DNA from: Candidatus Methylospira mobilis | Lineage (GTDB): Bacteria > Pseudomonadota > Gammaproteobacteria > Methylococcales > Methylococcaceae | Direction of reading: 5' to 3' | NCBI RefSeq assembly: GCF_009498235.1 | Contig: NZ_CP044205.1 | Location: 4,031,389-4,095,388 of the forward strand | Length of the DNA: 64,000 nucleotides | Shown: positions 8,991-17,864 of the stretch, one piece after another | How positions within the stretch are numbered: position 1 is the stretch's first letter | How the letters are laid out: each line of letters begins with the position of its first letter | The notes under the pieces: generated by a model | Databases searched by the model: none | What the model was told of the DNA's origin: nothing | What the model saw: only the letters and a program-made list of their open reading frames with translations | Translations under genes and position numbers: made by a program

Positions 8991-9431
8991 ATGGCAGTCC
9001 GTATCAGCGCTATGCCGTTCGAACCGCTGCTGGAGCTGGCGGCGGCGCAAAGCGGCATTCCTGAATTAAAGGGAAAAGCGGGCGCAAGCGCCATTTTCAT
9101 CGGCGCCATGCGCGACTTCAACGACAACGACGATGTACAGGCGATGACACTGGAGCATTACCCCGGCATGACCGAACGCCAGATCGAAACAATCATTGAT
9201 GAAACCCGTCGGCAATGGCCGATAATTGATGCGTTGGTGATTCATCGTGTCGGCTATGTACTGCCAGGTGATGCGCTGGTGCTGGTTGCGGTCTGGTCCG
9301 CGCATCGCTCTGTCGCTTTCGACGCTTGCCGCCATATTCTTGAAGCGCTGAAAAGCAGCGCGCCGTTCTGGAAAAAAGAAGTGCTGGCCAACGACAGCGA
9401 GCGTTGGGTTGAGCACAACACTCCCTTTTAG
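8991..9431 (+). CDS. moaE: Molybdopterin synthase catalytic subunit MoaE
   Basis: Large subunit of molybdopterin synthase, acting on precursor Z (cPMP) together with MoaD. Recognised by GASAIFIGAMRDFN, LEHYPGMTERQI, VIHRVGYVLPGDALVLVAVWSAHR and the catalytic-region KSSAPFWKKE. ATG 8991 lies one base behind the moaD stop and gives 146 residues, the family length; the longer open frame back to 8847 overlaps moaD and is not expected to be used. Confidence 0.94.
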   Translation: MAVRISAMPFEPLLELAAAQSGIPELKGKAGASAIFIGAMRDFNDNDDVQAMTLEHYPGMTERQIETIIDETRRQWPIIDALVIHRVGYVLPGDALVLVAVWSAHRSVAFDACRHILEALKSSAPFWKKEVLANDSERWVEHNTPF

Positions 9432-9454
9432 ACCAACCGTCCGGCTATACTGCT

Positions 9455-11140
9455 TTGGATGCCTCACCTCCTGCAAGCGGACTGATCAACCGGCTACTGC
9501 AGGAAGGCCTGCTCGACGCCGACAAACTGCACGACTGCCTGCAATCGGCCCGGAAGCAAGCATTGCCCCCGGTCACCGTTCTGGTACAGCAACAGGTAAT
9601 CTCCGGGGCCGTTCTGGCGCATTTTGTCGCCCAAGAGTTCGGGCTGCCGTTATTCGATCTGAACGCGCTCAATCATAGCGCGCTGCCGCAGCACGCCATC
9701 AAACCCGAGCTGATACGCAGCCAGCAACTGTTGCCGCTGTTCCGGCGCGGAAACCGCCTCGACATCGCCACGGCGGACCCGAGCAATTTACAAGGCCTGA
9801 ACGACATAAAATTTCAGACCGGTCTGAGTTTAAACTGCATCGTCGTCGAAGCCCACAAGCTGGCGAAACTGATAGAAACGCTGTACGGCAATGCCGCTCG
9901 CGACCTGCAGGAGCTGATCGACGGCAGCCACGGCGATACTTCAGCCGCCACGCAGGACGCGGGCCTCGGTCGGATCGATGAAGAACCCATCGTACGCTTC
10001 GTCAACGGCCTGCTCTCCGATGCGGTCAGGAAGGAAGCTTCCGACATTCATATCGAACCCTACGAACACAGCTTCCGCATCCGTTTCCGCCACGACGGCA
10101 TCCTGCACGAAGTCGCCGCGCCGCCGGCAACGCTAGCAGCACGTATCGTGTCGCGCATCAAGGTCATGGCGCATCTGAACATCGCCGAGCATCGCCTCCC
10201 TCAGGACGGGCGCATAAAAACCGTGTCGCCGGAAGGCATAACCATCAATTTCCGCGTCAACACCTGCCCGACGCTGTATGGCGAAAAGATCGTGCTCAGG
10301 CTGCTGGACTCGGATCACGCCCGCCTCGACATCGATCAGCTCGGCTTCGAGCCCGAGCAAAGACAGGCTTTTCTGGATGCGCTTAAAAAACCCTACGGCA
10401 TGATACTGGTCACCGGTCCGACCGGCAGCGGAAAAACCGTCACCCTGTATTCAGGTTTAGGCAAGCTGAATACCGCCGATGTGAATATTTCAACGGCGGA
10501 AGATCCGGTTGAAATCGTACTGCCTGGAGTCAATCAGGTTAACGTCACCCCGAAAACAGGGCTCACCTTCGCCGAAGCCATGCGCGCCTTTCTGCGCCAG
10601 GACCCCGATATTTTGATGGTAGGCGAAATTCGCGACCTCGAAACCGCTGAAATTGCGGTGAAAGCTGCACAAACCGGCCATTTGCTGCTTTCCACGCTGC
10701 ACACCAACGATGCGCCGCAAACTTTGACGCGCTTGTTGCAGATGGGCATACCGCCGTTCAACATTGCTTCGTCGGTATTGCTGATCATCGCGCAACGGCT
10801 GGCGCGCCGCTTGTGTCCGCACTGCAAAAGGGCCGAAAAGCTGCCCCTGGCCTCGCTGCTGGAAGCCGGTTTCAGTGAACAGGAAATAGCCGGACTGACC
10901 GTCTATGCGCCTACCGGATGCGAGCATTGTGTCAAGGGTTACCGTGGCCGCGTGGGTATTTATCAGGTCATGCCGATTTCGGACGCGCTCAACCGCATCA
11001 TACTGGAAGGCGGCAATGTCATCGCGCTGAACAAACAGGCCCAGCATGAAGGCATAGTCAGCCTGCGAGAAGCGGGTCTGAAAAAAGTGGCGGACGGTAT
11101 TACCAGTCTGGCGGAAATAGATCGGATAACGAGGGATTAG
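9455..11140 (+). CDS. pilB: Type IV pilus assembly ATPase PilB
   Basis: Hexameric ATPase that powers pilus extension at the inner membrane. An N-terminal MshEN/T2SE-N domain (~10-150) is followed by the secretion ATPase core: SDIHIEPYEHSFRIRFRHDG, Walker A GPTGSGKT, Asp box STAEDPVE, Walker B with RQDPDILMVGEIRD, His box TGHLLLSTLHTNDA, and a tetra-Cys zinc site CPHC...CEHC. TTG 9455 is the start that keeps the whole N-terminal domain, giving 561 residues. The product pairs with pilC downstream, but the two are separated by 542 bases rather than tightly linked. Confidence 0.95.
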   Translation: MDASPPASGLINRLLQEGLLDADKLHDCLQSARKQALPPVTVLVQQQVISGAVLAHFVAQEFGLPLFDLNALNHSALPQHAIKPELIRSQQLLPLFRRGNRLDIATADPSNLQGLNDIKFQTGLSLNCIVVEAHKLAKLIETLYGNAARDLQELIDGSHGDTSAATQDAGLGRIDEEPIVRFVNGLLSDAVRKEASDIHIEPYEHSFRIRFRHDGILHEVAAPPATLAARIVSRIKVMAHLNIAEHRLPQDGRIKTVSPEGITINFRVNTCPTLYGEKIVLRLLDSDHARLDIDQLGFEPEQRQAFLDALKKPYGMILVTGPTGSGKTVTLYSGLGKLNTADVNISTAEDPVEIVLPGVNQVNVTPKTGLTFAEAMRAFLRQDPDILMVGEIRDLETAEIAVKAAQTGHLLLSTLHTNDAPQTLTRLLQMGIPPFNIASSVLLIIAQRLARRLCPHCKRAEKLPLASLLEAGFSEQEIAGLTVYAPTGCEHCVKGYRGRVGIYQVMPISDALNRIILEGGNVIALNKQAQHEGIVSLREAGLKKVADGITSLAEIDRITRD

Positions 11141-11682
11141 CGCAATGTCATTAAGTTAAGCCATCATACCGGCATGGATAGCCGGTATCCAGTCGACAAG
11201 GACGTTACTTCGCATGTCTTCCTGAACGTCTGGGTTCCGGTACTTCCGCAGATCAAGTCCGGGGCTGGCTCTGCCGGAACGACTTTAGCTACCGGCTTTG
11301 GGTCTGCGGAGGGTGTCGAGACACGCCGTAAATCCGTCCGTGGGGACTCGTCTGCCTTGCCCGTAGACCCTTTTATAACATCACTCTCGGGGATGCTGAA
11401 TTGCTACAAGAAATTGAGCAGCAAGAAATCATGATCAATTTATTCCGACTCCATTACTTCCTGACCACATTGCTTCGTATCTTCTTCCCTACGGCACAGG
11501 CAACTGTAATTTTACGGCCAACTTCTCAACAACTGTTACTGCACGACCCGATTTTCCGTTCGTCCAGAGCCCACGAAAGGATTAACATAAAGATATTGAC
11601 ACTTCTGACAAGTGAGCTGAATAGTTACAGTAACCGCTACAATACGTTCCAGGGGTTAGTGACATCAAAGGTATTAACAACC
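11141..11682. repeat. pilB-pilC intergenic region with decayed palindromic repeat
   Basis: An unusually long gap for this pair. From about 11162 to 11370 it contains stretches that look like degenerate copies of dispersed palindromic elements: GCCGGTATCCAG-type sequence near 11180, and GTGTCGAGACACGCCGTAAATC-like sequence near 11308-11335 of a type often seen scattered in gammaproteobacterial genomes. From about 11440 the base composition becomes AT richer and probably holds the pilC promoter; TTGACA occurs near 11596 and GTTACAGTAAC, a perfect short palindrome, near 11624. The frame of pilC is open back to 11401 but the extra residues show no homology. Confidence 0.5.
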
Positions 11683-12894
11683 ATGGCCGACAAACAAATA
11701 TCGATTTGCTACCTATGGGAAGGTCTAACCGCGGACGGCGCGCAAGCTAAAGGCGAAACCCATGCGCGCAGCGAAACCATTGCGCGCGCAAGCCTGCGCA
11801 GGCAGGGTATCAATGTCGGCAGCCTGCGCCAAAAGCCGCGCACTTTGTCGCCGCAAGGGCGCATCGGTTCGCGAGATATTGCGCTGTTCAGCCGTCAACT
11901 GGCTACCATGATGAGCGCGGGGGTGCCGCTGGTGCAGGCCTGCGATATACTCGGACGCGGCCACGATAATCCGGCCATACAGCATCTGCTGCTGACCATC
12001 AAATCCGACCTGGAAACCGGCAATACGTTGGCCGACTCGCTGGCGAAACACCCCCTGCATTTCGACAAGCTGTTCTGCAGCCTGGTGCAGGCCGGCGAAT
12101 CGGCCGGCGTGCTGGAAACCATATTGCAGCGCATAGCCGACTACCAGGAGCGCACGCAATCGCTGAAAGCCAAGGTAGCAAAAGCACTGACCTATCCCGC
12201 CGCCGTGATGCTGGTGGCCATGACGATCACCACGATACTGCTGATTTTCGTGGTTCCACAATTCGAGGAACTGTTCAAAGGCTTCGGCGCGGAGCTTCCC
12301 TTATTCACGCAGCAGGTCGTTAATCTATCGCGCTTTCTGCATGAGCGCTGGTATCTGCTGCTGGCAATTGTATTGACACTGGCTTTGTCATGGATCTGGC
12401 TGAAAAACCATTCGAACTCTTTTCAAATTTTGCTGGATAAAATCGTATTGAATTTACCGCTCATCGGCAATATTCAACGCAAAGCCTGTATTGCGCGCAT
12501 TGCCCGCACCTTGTCCACGCTGACCGCCGCAGGCGTGCCGATGGTCGGTGCGCTGAAATCGGTATCCGGGGCCAGCGGCAACATAGTCTTTAGCACGGCA
12601 ATCATGCTGATGCGCAACGATGTCGCCACAGGGCAAAGCCTGCAGCATGTCATGCAGCAGAGCCGGCTGTTTCCCAATATGGTGGTGCAGATGGTTGCTA
12701 TAGGCGAAGAGTCCGGCGCGCTCGACAACATGCTGGGCAAAGTCGCCGATTTTTACGAGGAAGAAGTCGGCAATGCCGTCGACAGTCTGAGCAGCCTGCT
12801 CGAGCCTGCGATTATGCTGTTCCTGGGCGTGGTCGTCGGGGGGCTGGTCATAGCGATGTATTTGCCGATATTCAAACTGGGGACGGTCATTTGA
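11683..12894 (+). CDS. pilC: Type IV pilus inner-membrane platform protein PilC
   Basis: Polytopic platform protein that couples PilB to pilin insertion. It has two repeated GspF domains, each beginning near ALFSRQLATMMSAGVPLVQA (~residues 66-190) and KACIARIARTLSTLTAAGVPMVGA (~265-390), with hydrophobic segments LVAMTITTILLIFVVPQFEELF, YLLLAIVLTLALSWIW and a C-terminal MLFLGVVVGGLVIAMYLPIF. ATG 11683 gives 403 residues, the usual length. It is followed three bases later by coaE; pilD (prepilin peptidase), which usually lies between them, is absent. Confidence 0.95.
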   Translation: MADKQISICYLWEGLTADGAQAKGETHARSETIARASLRRQGINVGSLRQKPRTLSPQGRIGSRDIALFSRQLATMMSAGVPLVQACDILGRGHDNPAIQHLLLTIKSDLETGNTLADSLAKHPLHFDKLFCSLVQAGESAGVLETILQRIADYQERTQSLKAKVAKALTYPAAVMLVAMTITTILLIFVVPQFEELFKGFGAELPLFTQQVVNLSRFLHERWYLLLAIVLTLALSWIWLKNHSNSFQILLDKIVLNLPLIGNIQRKACIARIARTLSTLTAAGVPMVGALKSVSGASGNIVFSTAIMLMRNDVATGQSLQHVMQQSRLFPNMVVQMVAIGEESGALDNMLGKVADFYEEEVGNAVDSLSSLLEPAIMLFLGVVVGGLVIAMYLPIFKLGTVI

Positions 12895-12897
12895 GCC

Positions 12898-13500
12898 ATG
12901 CTTAGAATCGGGCTCACCGGCGGCATCGCCAGCGGAAAAACCACCGTATCCAAACTGTTCGGCGAACTGGGTATACCCGTCATTGACGCCGATGAGGTAT
13001 CGCGTTCGCTGGTCGAACCCGGTCAACCGGCGTTATGCGCCATTGCCCAGGCACTGGGACTGGAGCTGATCAACAGCGACGGCACCTTGAATCGCGAACG
13101 TCTGCGCATGCGTGTTTTCGAGGATACAGCAGCCAGGCAACAGCTCGAAAGTCTGTTGCACCCGCTCATTTACGCAGCAATTGACGAAGCGGTTCGAGCG
13201 ATAACGGATCGTCCGTACTGCATTATCGCGATCCCGCTGCTGGTAGAAACCCGCCAGCAAGACGCGGTTGACCGCATACTGCTGGTTGACTGCCCGGTCG
13301 AGCTGCAACGTCAACGCCTGACGCAACGCCCCGGCGTTGACGTCTCATTGATGGATAAAATCATCGCCTGCCAGGCGACTCGCGAACAGCGGCGCGACTG
13401 CGCCGACGATATTATCGACAACACCGGCGATCTCGTTGCGCTGAAGGCTAGGGTGACGCAACTGGATTGCCAGTACAGGAACAGGGTCGATTTACCATAG
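12898..13500 (+). CDS. coaE: Dephospho-CoA kinase
   Basis: Phosphorylates the ribose 3'-OH of dephospho-CoA, the last step of CoA synthesis. P-loop GLTGGIASGKTTVS opens the protein; DADEVSR, a HPLIYAAI segment, IPLLVE and the LID-region QRQRLTQR follow. At 200 residues it is standard size. Gene order pilB-pilC-(pilD)-coaE is conserved in gammaproteobacteria, which supports the assignment; here it directly follows pilC. Confidence 0.96.
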   Translation: MLRIGLTGGIASGKTTVSKLFGELGIPVIDADEVSRSLVEPGQPALCAIAQALGLELINSDGTLNRERLRMRVFEDTAARQQLESLLHPLIYAAIDEAVRAITDRPYCIIAIPLLVETRQQDAVDRILLVDCPVELQRQRLTQRPGVDVSLMDKIIACQATREQRRDCADDIIDNTGDLVALKARVTQLDCQYRNRVDLP

Positions 13501-13585
13501 CCCGGATGAAGCTTTAGCGGTTGAAATCCGGGGGAACGGGGTCACGATCCTGCACTACGCAAGCTATATGCGGGCTACATTTATG
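13498..13585. repeat. Degenerate intergenic palindromic repeat
   Basis: TAGCCCGGATGAAGC at the left and GCGGGCTACATTT at the right, with AATCCGGGGG between them, resemble the dispersed TAGCCCGGAT...ATCCGGGCTA element found between genes in many proteobacteria. The arms are no longer perfect. It separates the convergent coaE and rlmM genes and shows no T-run that would make a normal terminator. Confidence 0.5.
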
Positions 13586-13626
13586 TAAAAGCATGGTTTT
13601 ACCGTAACAATTCAGCCGCTGAACTG

Positions 13627-14724
13627 TTACAGTCGCGCCAGGTATCCTGTCACTTCTTCACGGTCATGATAAAGCTGCTTGAAACGCAGCTGAAACGGGA
13701 CTTCTGCGTCATCCAGCATGACCTCCATGAGTTCCCGGCAGCGCCGTACCTCATCGTAGCGCTTTTTCATCGGCAGTTTGAGATTGAAAATGGCGTAACG
13801 GCACAAGCCTTCCGCCATCCATTGCGCAACCAGCCTGGCGATGCGCGCCGGTTGTTCCACCATGTCGCAAACCAGCCAGTCGACGGGCTTGACGGGCCGA
13901 AAGCGGAAACCGTCTGCGCGCACATGCTCGACTATGCCGGACTCCAGCAGCTGGCGATCCATCGGGCCGTTGTCGACCGCAGTGACGCGGATGCTGCGTT
14001 TTACCAATTGCCAGGTCCAGCCTCCCGGCGCGGCGCCCAGATCGACAGCGGTCATGGCCGGTTCAAGCTGACGCGGGTTTTCGCCGAGAAAAAAGTGAAA
14101 CGCTTCTTCCAGTTTGAGCGTAGAGCGGCTCGGAGCGGAGCGCGGGAACTTAAGGCGGGGGATCCCCATCAGCCACGGAGAGCTGTTGCCGCTACGCGAC
14201 AGGCCCACGTAAGCCTTGCTGGAATCGCTGAAAAACAGATGCAATCCGGGGTGCTTTTTTTTACTGCCGGACTCGCTCATACCGCGCAATGTCGCCGCTT
14301 TCGCCAGCGGTCCGGCAAATTTGCGTACAAAAACGGAGAGAGACTTGGCTTCATTGGTGTCCGCCGTTTCCAGCAGGATTTCCGAATAGTACGGCGACAA
14401 CGACTCGGCGCAATTCAGCAACGGCGTAATGCGGTCGTCGGGCGGCAAATCGGTCAAAACCGGCGCGGTAAAAATCAATTGCCGCGCGAAGATCAACTCG
14501 AAAAAGCGGATTTCCCGCATCAGGCGCGGAATTTCATGCGCCTCGTAGGGCGTGAACAGCACGAACCCGCTGTCGGGCTGGGCATTGGCGTATCCGGCAA
14601 CATCGGAGTCCAGCAGCGTATTCTGAATTTCCGCGGCGCATTCCTTTTCAAACCCCGGGCGGCAATAAAGCAGGAGGTGTTGTAAAGGCGTCGAAGTTAC
14701 GGAGGCGTTGATTTGATTGTCCAT
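13627..14724 (-). CDS. rlmM: 23S rRNA 2'-O-ribose C2498 methyltransferase RlmM
   Basis: SAM-dependent methyltransferase of 23S rRNA. N-terminal THUMP-like region (LLLYCRPGFEKECAAEI, residues ~15-170) and a C-terminal Rossmann methyltransferase domain with motif I AVDLGAAPGGWTWQL, AVDNGPMD and DWLVCDMVEQPAR. The charged tail KQLYHDREEVTGYL is typical. Length 365 is normal for the family. It stands alone on the minus strand, convergent with coaE. Confidence 0.95.
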   Translation of the reverse strand: MDNQINASVTSTPLQHLLLYCRPGFEKECAAEIQNTLLDSDVAGYANAQPDSGFVLFTPYEAHEIPRLMREIRFFELIFARQLIFTAPVLTDLPPDDRITPLLNCAESLSPYYSEILLETADTNEAKSLSVFVRKFAGPLAKAATLRGMSESGSKKKHPGLHLFFSDSSKAYVGLSRSGNSSPWLMGIPRLKFPRSAPSRSTLKLEEAFHFFLGENPRQLEPAMTAVDLGAAPGGWTWQLVKRSIRVTAVDNGPMDRQLLESGIVEHVRADGFRFRPVKPVDWLVCDMVEQPARIARLVAQWMAEGLCRYAIFNLKLPMKKRYDEVRRCRELMEVMLDDAEVPFQLRFKQLYHDREEVTGYLARL

Positions 14725-15085
14725 ATCCCTTATGGGAATGACGGGATAGACTCGGAATCGTTGCGGAAGGATAATTCAACCGATCCCGGCCATATTACTT
14801 CACATTACCCCGCTCCACACCGGCTGTGCCGCGCCCCAGCGCGACCACGGCGGCGCGCGGTGCGTGCTTCGCGAAAATCCGTTTTACCATAAAATGGATC
14901 TTGTTTTAAGCTTGGCATTGGCATTGGCATTGCCTTAACCCCTGGGATGGTCTGATTAACGAACGAGCCTTATCGGACCCTGAAAGGACCCGGCCATTCA
15001 CTCTGCGCGCTTTTTCGCCCTTCGTCGAGATACTCGGCGGGGCAATATTGCCAAACGGACGGATGACCAGCGCAGCAGCTTTGTC
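14725..15085. other. Intergenic region without a gene
   Basis: About 360 bases between rplS and rlmM, both leftward. It holds a short direct repeat near 14913-14938 in which GCATTG occurs three times in a row, and a GGCAATATTGCC palindrome near 15041. No intrinsic terminator for rplS with a clear T-run was found. No ORF with recognisable product is present. Confidence 0.5.
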
Positions 15086-15436
15086 CTAGATTTTTTCCTT
15101 GATGCGCGCAGCCTTGCCGGACAGATCGCGCAGATAGTAAAGTTTTGCGCGGCGCACATCGCCACGGCGCTTTACCTGTATTTCCTGGATCTGCGGGCTA
15201 TAAGTCTGGAATACGCGCTCTACGCCTTCGCCATGGGAAATTTTTCTTACCGTGAAAGCGGAGTGATAACCGCGATTGCGCTTTGCAATCACAACGCCCT
15301 CGTAGGCCTGCAAGCGCTCGCGATTTCCTTCCTTGACTTTAACCTGGACGACGATGGTGTCGCCGGGCGCAAAGGACGGGAAAACCTTGTTGGCCATCCA
15401 ATCGGATTCGAGTTGTTGAATAATCGTGCTAGACAT
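15086..15436 (-). CDS. rplS: 50S ribosomal protein L19
   Basis: L19 sits at the 30S-50S interface. The 116-residue protein shows [33 protein letters not shown] and [36 protein letters not shown], characteristic of the family. It is the last gene of the conserved rpsP-rimM-trmD-rplS operon, 94 bases after trmD. Confidence 0.98.
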   Translation of the reverse strand: MSSTIIQQLESDWMANKVFPSFAPGDTIVVQVKVKEGNRERLQAYEGVVIAKRNRGYHSAFTVRKISHGEGVERVFQTYSPQIQEIQVKRRGDVRRAKLYYLRDLSGKAARIKEKI

Positions 15437-15530
15437 AAGCTTACCCTCTAGAAATCTACAGTATTGGTTTTAAATTTAATTCAGTCGAGCCTGGATGCCA
15501 GACCCACGCTACGGATGGAGGCGGTAACTC

Positions 15531-16295
15531 TCACCCGCGTTGCGCATTCGTTTCTCTTTTAAATTCGTTCAACAGCGACTGCTGTTCCTTATCGAGCCGG
15601 CATTGCTCCAATAAGTCCGGACGCCTGAGCCATGTCCGCCCCAGCGCCTGTTTCAGCCGCCAGCGCCTGATCGCTTCATGGTTGCCGCTCTGCAATACAT
15701 CCGGAACTTTCCTGCCGTCCATGATTTCCGGACGGGTGTAATGCGGACAATCGAGCAGTCCGGCCATATACGAATCCTGTTCGGCCGAATCAGCGTGACC
15801 CAGCACTCCGGGCAGCAGACGCACGACGGAATCGAACAGGATCAGCGCCGGTAATTCACCACCGCTCAGCACATAATCGCCGACCGAGCACTCTTCATCA
15901 ATCATTTCCTCAATGAGGCGTTCGTCTACGCCTTCGTAGCGTCCCGCCACCAGTACCAGTCTCGGCATTTCTGCATAGCGGACGACGCCGCCTTGCGTCA
16001 GTCTTTTGCCTTGCGGGCTCAGGAACACCACCGTTGCCTGCGTCTGATCGTCCGCCAGCGCGGCGCGTATCGTAGTTCTGAGCGGCTCTACCGACATGAC
16101 CATGCCTGGACCTCCGCCGTATGGACGGTCATCGACTGTCCGGTGGCGATCCTCGCTGTAATCGCGCGGATTCCAGGTTCGTAAAACGACCTTGCCCTGC
16201 TCCAGCGCGCGCCCGGTGACGCCTGTTCTGGCCGTTGTCTCCACCATCTCCGGAAACAACGTAACAATGTCGAAACGCATATCCGGCTGCGACAC
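15531..16295 (-). CDS. trmD: tRNA (guanine-N1-)-methyltransferase TrmD
   Basis: Methylates G37 of tRNAs with G36, preventing frameshifting. SPOUT-fold motifs are present: [10 protein letters not shown] at the N terminus, [28 protein letters not shown], and the knot segment [23 protein letters not shown], with DCPHYTRP in the C-terminal domain. At 254 residues it is full length. It follows rimM by two bases. Confidence 0.98.
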   Translation of the reverse strand: MSQPDMRFDIVTLFPEMVETTARTGVTGRALEQGKVVLRTWNPRDYSEDRHRTVDDRPYGGGPGMVMSVEPLRTTIRAALADDQTQATVVFLSPQGKRLTQGGVVRYAEMPRLVLVAGRYEGVDERLIEEMIDEECSVGDYVLSGGELPALILFDSVVRLLPGVLGHADSAEQDSYMAGLLDCPHYTRPEIMDGRKVPDVLQSGNHEAIRRWRLKQALGRTWLRRPDLLEQCRLDKEQQSLLNEFKRETNAQRG

Positions 16296-16297
16296 GG

Positions 16298-16798
16298 TTA
16301 AAAATCCGGATCCCAGTCCACTACCATTTCACCTGCGTCAAGGTCAACCCGGACCACAAAACGGTCTTTGACAAAAGGGACGAGATGCTCGCGTTCGCCG
16401 CGTATCACCATCACATCATTGGCTCCTGTCGCCATCATTTGAACGATAGCGCCCAACTCGGCTTGTTCCACCGATCTGACTTTCAGTCCGATCAGGTCGT
16501 CCCAATAATATTCACCCGCGGCGAGCTCCGGCAAGGTTTTCCGCTCTACCCAGATATTGCTGCCACGCATCAACGCAGCAGCGTCGCGATCGCTGATTCC
16601 TTCCAGCTGCGCTACGACAGCATTCCCCTGTTGCCTGCCCGACAATACCCTGATTTCCTTGAATTGACCGTCGTCATCCACAAACCAGGGGGTGTATTTC
16701 AGTATATTGCCTACCGGCTCGGTAAAAGAGTGAATTTTGACCCACCCCAGTATACCGAACGCACCGGTAACTTCTCCCAGCAATACGGGCTTTTCCAA
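16298..16798 (-). CDS. rimM: 16S rRNA processing protein RimM
   Basis: Assembly factor for the 30S head that binds S19. The N-terminal RimM domain has [20 protein letters not shown]; a PRC-barrel domain follows with [13 protein letters not shown] and [25 protein letters not shown]. At 166 residues it is of family size, and it lies 23 bases behind rpsP in the expected order. Confidence 0.97.
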   Translation of the reverse strand: MEKPVLLGEVTGAFGILGWVKIHSFTEPVGNILKYTPWFVDDDGQFKEIRVLSGRQQGNAVVAQLEGISDRDAAALMRGSNIWVERKTLPELAAGEYYWDDLIGLKVRSVEQAELGAIVQMMATGANDVMVIRGEREHLVPFVKDRFVVRVDLDAGEMVVDWDPDF

Positions 16799-16821
16799 AC
16801 GCTTTCCGCTGGCGGCAGGTA

Positions 16822-17082
16822 CTATACGGCCACAACTGCAGCTTTTGCCGATTCCTTTATCAGGCCGGCGACGCGGCTGGTCGTTTGCGCGCCGTGACCT
16901 ACCCAGTGTTCGATGCGTGCATGGTCGAGGCGTAAACGCTCATCCTGCCCGCGAGCTATCGGGTTGAAAAATCCGATGCATTCGATATAGCGCCCGTCTC
17001 TTCTGGAGCGGCTGTCCGCGACCACTATATGATAAAATGGGCGCTTTTTGGCGCCGCCGCGCGACAAACGAATGGTTACCAT
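16822..17082 (-). CDS. rpsP: 30S ribosomal protein S16
   Basis: Small-subunit protein of 86 residues beginning [31 protein letters not shown], the standard S16 signature, with IGFFNPIA following. It opens the rpsP-rimM-trmD-rplS operon; the promoter should lie in the 300-base region upstream on the minus strand. Confidence 0.98.
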   Translation of the reverse strand: MVTIRLSRGGAKKRPFYHIVVADSRSRRDGRYIECIGFFNPIARGQDERLRLDHARIEHWVGHGAQTTSRVAGLIKESAKAAVVAV

Positions 17083-17382
17083 TCTATTTTCCTCTTAAAT
17101 AACCTGAATGATCAATTACTGCAGCCATGCTCTATGGCTGCAACCTGAATTATCTGGAACCTGTTTGCACAACAACCTCATGGTTTTGTCGCAGCGCCGA
17201 ACGGACTCCCGGAGTTTTTCCGTCATTAAACTGCAACTCCGCTATGCATCCGTCTCAAACGACGACAGAACCATACCGCCCTGTTTTGCAAGCAAAACAC
17301 CATCCCGTGGCCTTGCCAAGCCATAAAAATGAAAAGGATGACGCACCGCCAACTGCAGTGTACGTCAACCCCTTACCAATGT
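17083..17382. promoter_or_regulatory. Leader region of rpsP operon with a perfect hairpin
   Basis: Noncoding stretch between rpsP and the tRNA gene. A perfect inverted repeat GCAGCCAT-GCTCT-ATGGCTGC lies at about 17121-17141, some 40 bases upstream of the rpsP start on its strand. It has no T-run, so it is not a standard terminator and may be part of the operon leader or just a dispersed palindrome. No gene is seen in the rest. Confidence 0.35.
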
Positions 17383-17473
17383 TGGCGGAGAGAGAGGGAT
17401 TCGAACCCTCGATGGGCTTTTGACCCATACTCCCTTAGCAGGGGAGCGCCTTCAGCCTCTCGGCCATCCCTCC
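17383..17473 (-). tRNA. tRNA-Ser (anticodon GCU)
   Basis: Read on the minus strand, the molecule starts GGAGGGA and ends TCTCTCC-G-CCA, pairing as the acceptor stem, with CCA encoded. The anticodon arm is CTCCC-CTGCTAA-GGGAG, so the anticodon is GCU for AGC/AGU serine codons. A long variable arm (GTATGGGTCAAAAGCCCAT) identifies a class II tRNA, and GGTTCGAATCC forms the T arm. It lies 19 bases downstream of csrA. Confidence 0.96.
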
Positions 17474-17492
17474 TAAACTTTTTAAGCCGGAG

Positions 17493-17687
17493 CTAACCCG
17501 CTGTGGGTAGTTCCGTGTCGCCCTGTTCTTTCTTTATTCTTTCGTAAATCTCTTCTCTATGAACGGAAACGTCTTTTGGCGCGTTGACGCCAATACGTAC
17601 CTGACTGCCTTTTACACCAAGCACAGTAATGGTGATCTCGTCACCGACCTTTAGGGATTCCCCTACTCGCCGAGTCAGTATTAGCAT
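17493..17687 (-). CDS. csrA: Carbon storage regulator CsrA
   Basis: RNA-binding dimer that represses or stabilises mRNAs at GGA motifs. The 64-residue protein starts [51 protein letters not shown], the classical sequence; Arg44-equivalent and the RVGES region for RNA binding are kept. ATG 17687 is the start; the frame remains open to 17798 without homology. It lies in the conserved neighbourhood alaS-lysC-csrA-tRNA. Confidence 0.97.
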   Translation of the reverse strand: MLILTRRVGESLKVGDEITITVLGVKGSQVRIGVNAPKDVSVHREEIYERIKKEQGDTELPTAG

Positions 17688-17864
17688 AAGCCCCCCTACC
17701 TTCTGGATCCTTGATATTTTTATTATGTTTCCGAGCTTCCTTTCCCACAACCCGGAAGTCAGGCCGGTCATTCTACCAACAATATTCTCTACATCCAATA
17801 GTTTTTATCTGTATCTTCGCAAGGCACTGTTCTTAAATAACTATAAAACAGCTCCCTCATGCGC

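Noticed and set aside
14913-14938. Triplicate GCATTG direct repeat as a regulatory iteron
   Set aside because: Only three tandem units of six bases with no nearby start or known factor; chance microsatellite is enough.
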